Source: Betaproteobacteria bacterium UBA931 (GTDB lineage Bacteria > Pseudomonadota > Gammaproteobacteria > Burkholderiales > Casimicrobiaceae). From it: a stretch of DNA of 16,831 nt. How positions within the stretch are numbered: position 1 is the stretch's first letter; each line of letters opens with the position of its first letter. This document shows, in pieces, positions 15,514-16,831 of the stretch. Made by a program: the position numbers and the translations under genes. Below the pieces are notes generated by a model. The model searched no databases and was not told where the DNA came from. It saw only the letters and a list, made by a program, of their open reading frames with translations. The DNA lies in the NCBI GenBank assembly GCA_002293615.1, contig DBDN01000007.1, forward strand, positions 1 through 16,831, read 5' to 3'.

Positions 15514-16521
15514 CTAATGGAGCGATGGCGACCAATTTGTCGAATACGTTTTTTCAAGTAATGCACAAACATAAACACCCAGATCGATATCGAGGTGTTT
15601 TTGCGTCGCATTTACGCCAGCATCCTGCCAATCCGATTCCAGTACAAAAGATATAAATTGCCGCCAATTCCTCCCCATCTGCTCCACCATAATTTGTGCG
15701 AGGCTGTATGCGTATTCCTGCTGATCATTGCGGTGAAAAGCTTCGCCTGACCAAAAATCCTGGATATTTTCTGAATTCCAAAATTCCTGATGACGCTGAT
15801 GCATTTCGAAAGGGGTAAACCGATCATCGTGTTTTCTTCTGCATAAAACTTGCTCTGTATTAACGGCAATGCCTTCGTTCAGCCAAGCCGGCAAAGGAAG
15901 ATGGGAAAGACAACTATGCGTCATCTCATGAACAATTGTCGGCTCAATATGGGCAAGTTCGGATTTAATCAGGACAAAATGCGGACATCCCCGTCCCAAG
16001 AACATACCGCTACTAAAAGCAAATTCAGAGTGTTCTGGATACGTGTGAATTACATAGCGATAATAGGCGTCACTGTCATCAAAAATAATCAGAATATCCC
16101 TGCCGCCGCTTGACCTTTGCGCAATCCCGTCCAATTGCCGAAGAATCCGGCCAAATGTTCGCTCAATATAACGTACCGTTGCACAAGCCTCTTTAAAAGA
16201 AAAGGAAGACAAAACCGCGACATGTTCAGAAAGTGTCAAATGAAAAACCTCTCCCAGTGCATCACGAAAATGCAACAGCCAGCCCAACTCGCATGCCTCC
16301 CAAAATTTATCGAATTGGCCTGGCTCAACGCTATTTTCAACGTCGTACACAGCTCCCCAATCCACGATAGGATACCCCTCATGAAGGGTAATATGTTTTT
16401 GAAATTCAAAGGCAGAGCGCCCATCAATTTCAATAACACCAGGCGCCTCGCCATCCAACCGCCAGCAATCATCTTCTTTCTGTTTAGGCTTTAGCCAATG
16501 CCGTATTTGCTTAAACACCAT
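15514..16521 (-). CDS. Peptidase-MA-like putative zinc metallopeptidase, unknown role
   Basis: A 335-residue protein I cannot assign to a named family. It has no signal peptide or membrane segment, so it is probably cytosolic. The one strong motif is HEMTH (198-202) in EPTIVHEMTHSCLSHLPLPA, followed by WLNEGIAVNTE with E216. This is the gluzincin-like zinc site (two histidines and a downstream glutamate) of peptidase-MA-type proteins. Before it are a region rich in aromatic and acidic residues (about 38-100) and a beta-rich stretch RDILIIFDDSDAYYRYV (141-157). The start is clear: a G-rich AGGGGGAGG lies just before the ATG at 16521. It stands alone between a terminator on the ackA side and the passenger gene. 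Its DNA looks more A/T-rich than its neighbours by eye (not computed), which may mark an accessory gene. Confidence 0.7.
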   Translation of the reverse strand: MVFKQIRHWLKPKQKEDDCWRLDGEAPGVIEIDGRSAFEFQKHITLHEGYPIVDWGAVYDVENSVEPGQFDKFWEACELGWLLHFRDALGEVFHLTLSEHVAVLSSFSFKEACATVRYIERTFGRILRQLDGIAQRSSGGRDILIIFDDSDAYYRYVIHTYPEHSEFAFSSGMFLGRGCPHFVLIKSELAHIEPTIVHEMTHSCLSHLPLPAWLNEGIAVNTEQVLCRRKHDDRFTPFEMHQRHQEFWNSENIQDFWSGEAFHRNDQQEYAYSLAQIMVEQMGRNWRQFISFVLESDWQDAGVNATQKHLDIDLGVYVCALLEKTYSTNWSPSLH

Positions 16522-16581
16522 AGCCTCCCCCTCTAAAACCAGATACGGCGCACGATACCATCAACATATAAAAACATCAAT

Positions 16582-16615
16582 AAAAAGGCTTTCCTCATGA
16601 TAAAGAAAGCCTTTT
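16582..16615 (-). terminator. Rho-independent terminator after ackA
   Basis: On the minus strand AAAAGGCTTT (16615-16606) pairs perfectly with 16592-16583 across a 13-base loop, and the stem ends in TTTTTA. It lies 20 bases past the ackA stop. The plus-strand copy ends in CCTTTTATC, so it might work in both directions, but no plus-strand gene reads into it. Confidence 0.85.
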
Positions 16616-16634
16616 ATCGGAATACTGCAAGCAA

Positions 16635-16831
16635 TTACTTCAAGCGTAATGTCTCTCTGGCAATAACCAGTTCCTCATTGGTCGGGATAACATACACTTT
16701 GGTCTTGCCGTTGGAGATCTGTACAGCCTTGCCGTGCTCGATATTTTTGTTGACTTCGGGATCAAAACTAATACCGAGATAATCCATGTTGCTCAAGATT
16801 TTCTCACGCAAAATTGTAGCGTGCTCGCCAA
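16635..16831 (-). CDS. ackA: Acetate kinase, C-terminal part (runs off right edge)
   Basis: The last 64 residues of an acetate/propionate kinase, which makes acetyl phosphate from acetate and ATP (or ATP from acetyl phosphate) in the cytosol. The fragment reads GEHATILREKILSNMDYLGI, then SFDPEVN, and ends KVYVIPTNEELVIARETLRL with a TAA at 16635. The GE-x-n-R motif, the LGI segment and the VIPTNEE(L)xIAR ending are conserved in the AckA family. The N-terminal and catalytic parts are outside the window. Pta, its usual partner, would have to lie beyond the edge. Propionate kinase TdcD shares these motifs, so the exact symbol is slightly uncertain. Confidence 0.88.
   Translation of the reverse strand, partial: GEHATILREKILSNMDYLGISFDPEVNKNIEHGKAVQISNGKTKVYVIPTNEELVIARETLRLK

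Overview
The window reads as chromosomal DNA of a Gram-negative proteobacterium, most likely a betaproteobacterium. The support is an LPS heptose epimerase, an LplT lysophospholipid flippase divergent from an alanine racemase, a type IV pilin, an autotransporter passenger and a sigma-32-like promoter in front of clpB. I cannot place it to genus. Gene density is high. No rRNA, tRNA, CRISPR array, insertion sequence or phage gene was found.

Left part (1-6883): the 5' end of clpB runs off the left edge on the minus strand, behind a heat-shock-type promoter. Divergent from it is a tight run of six plus-strand genes: an exported trypsin-like serine protease, an FHA-domain membrane protein, an S33 alpha/beta-hydrolase lipoprotein, an ABC ATPase, an ABC-2 permease and a type IV pilin-like protein. 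Four of the five junctions overlap (14, 4, 4 and 4 bases) and the fifth gap is 18 bases, so this is almost certainly one operon. Its members point to the cell envelope: a forkhead-type sensor, two periplasmic hydrolases, a transporter and a pilin. I do not recognise it as a named system, and it is the most interesting item here.

Middle (6993-11428): a minus-strand operon alr - hldD - PolB-like 3'-5' exonuclease, with gaps of 17 and 10 bases, supplies D-alanine for peptidoglycan and heptose for LPS, plus a DNA-processing enzyme. Divergent from it is lplT. The 176-base gap between alr and lplT carries a good -10 hexamer for alr.

Right part (11429-16831): the decayed 3' remnant of an AGCS sodium/amino-acid symporter lies between lplT and an AI-2E-family permease. 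Next come a rho-independent terminator, a REP-like palindrome, and a 720-residue pertactin-like autotransporter passenger that stops without a beta-barrel. A HExxH metallopeptidase-like protein of unknown role follows, then a second terminator and the 3' end of acetate kinase running off the right edge. All real genes to the right of lplT are on the minus strand. The relic, the REP-like repeat and the barrel-less autotransporter make 11.5-15.3 kb the most rearranged part of the window.
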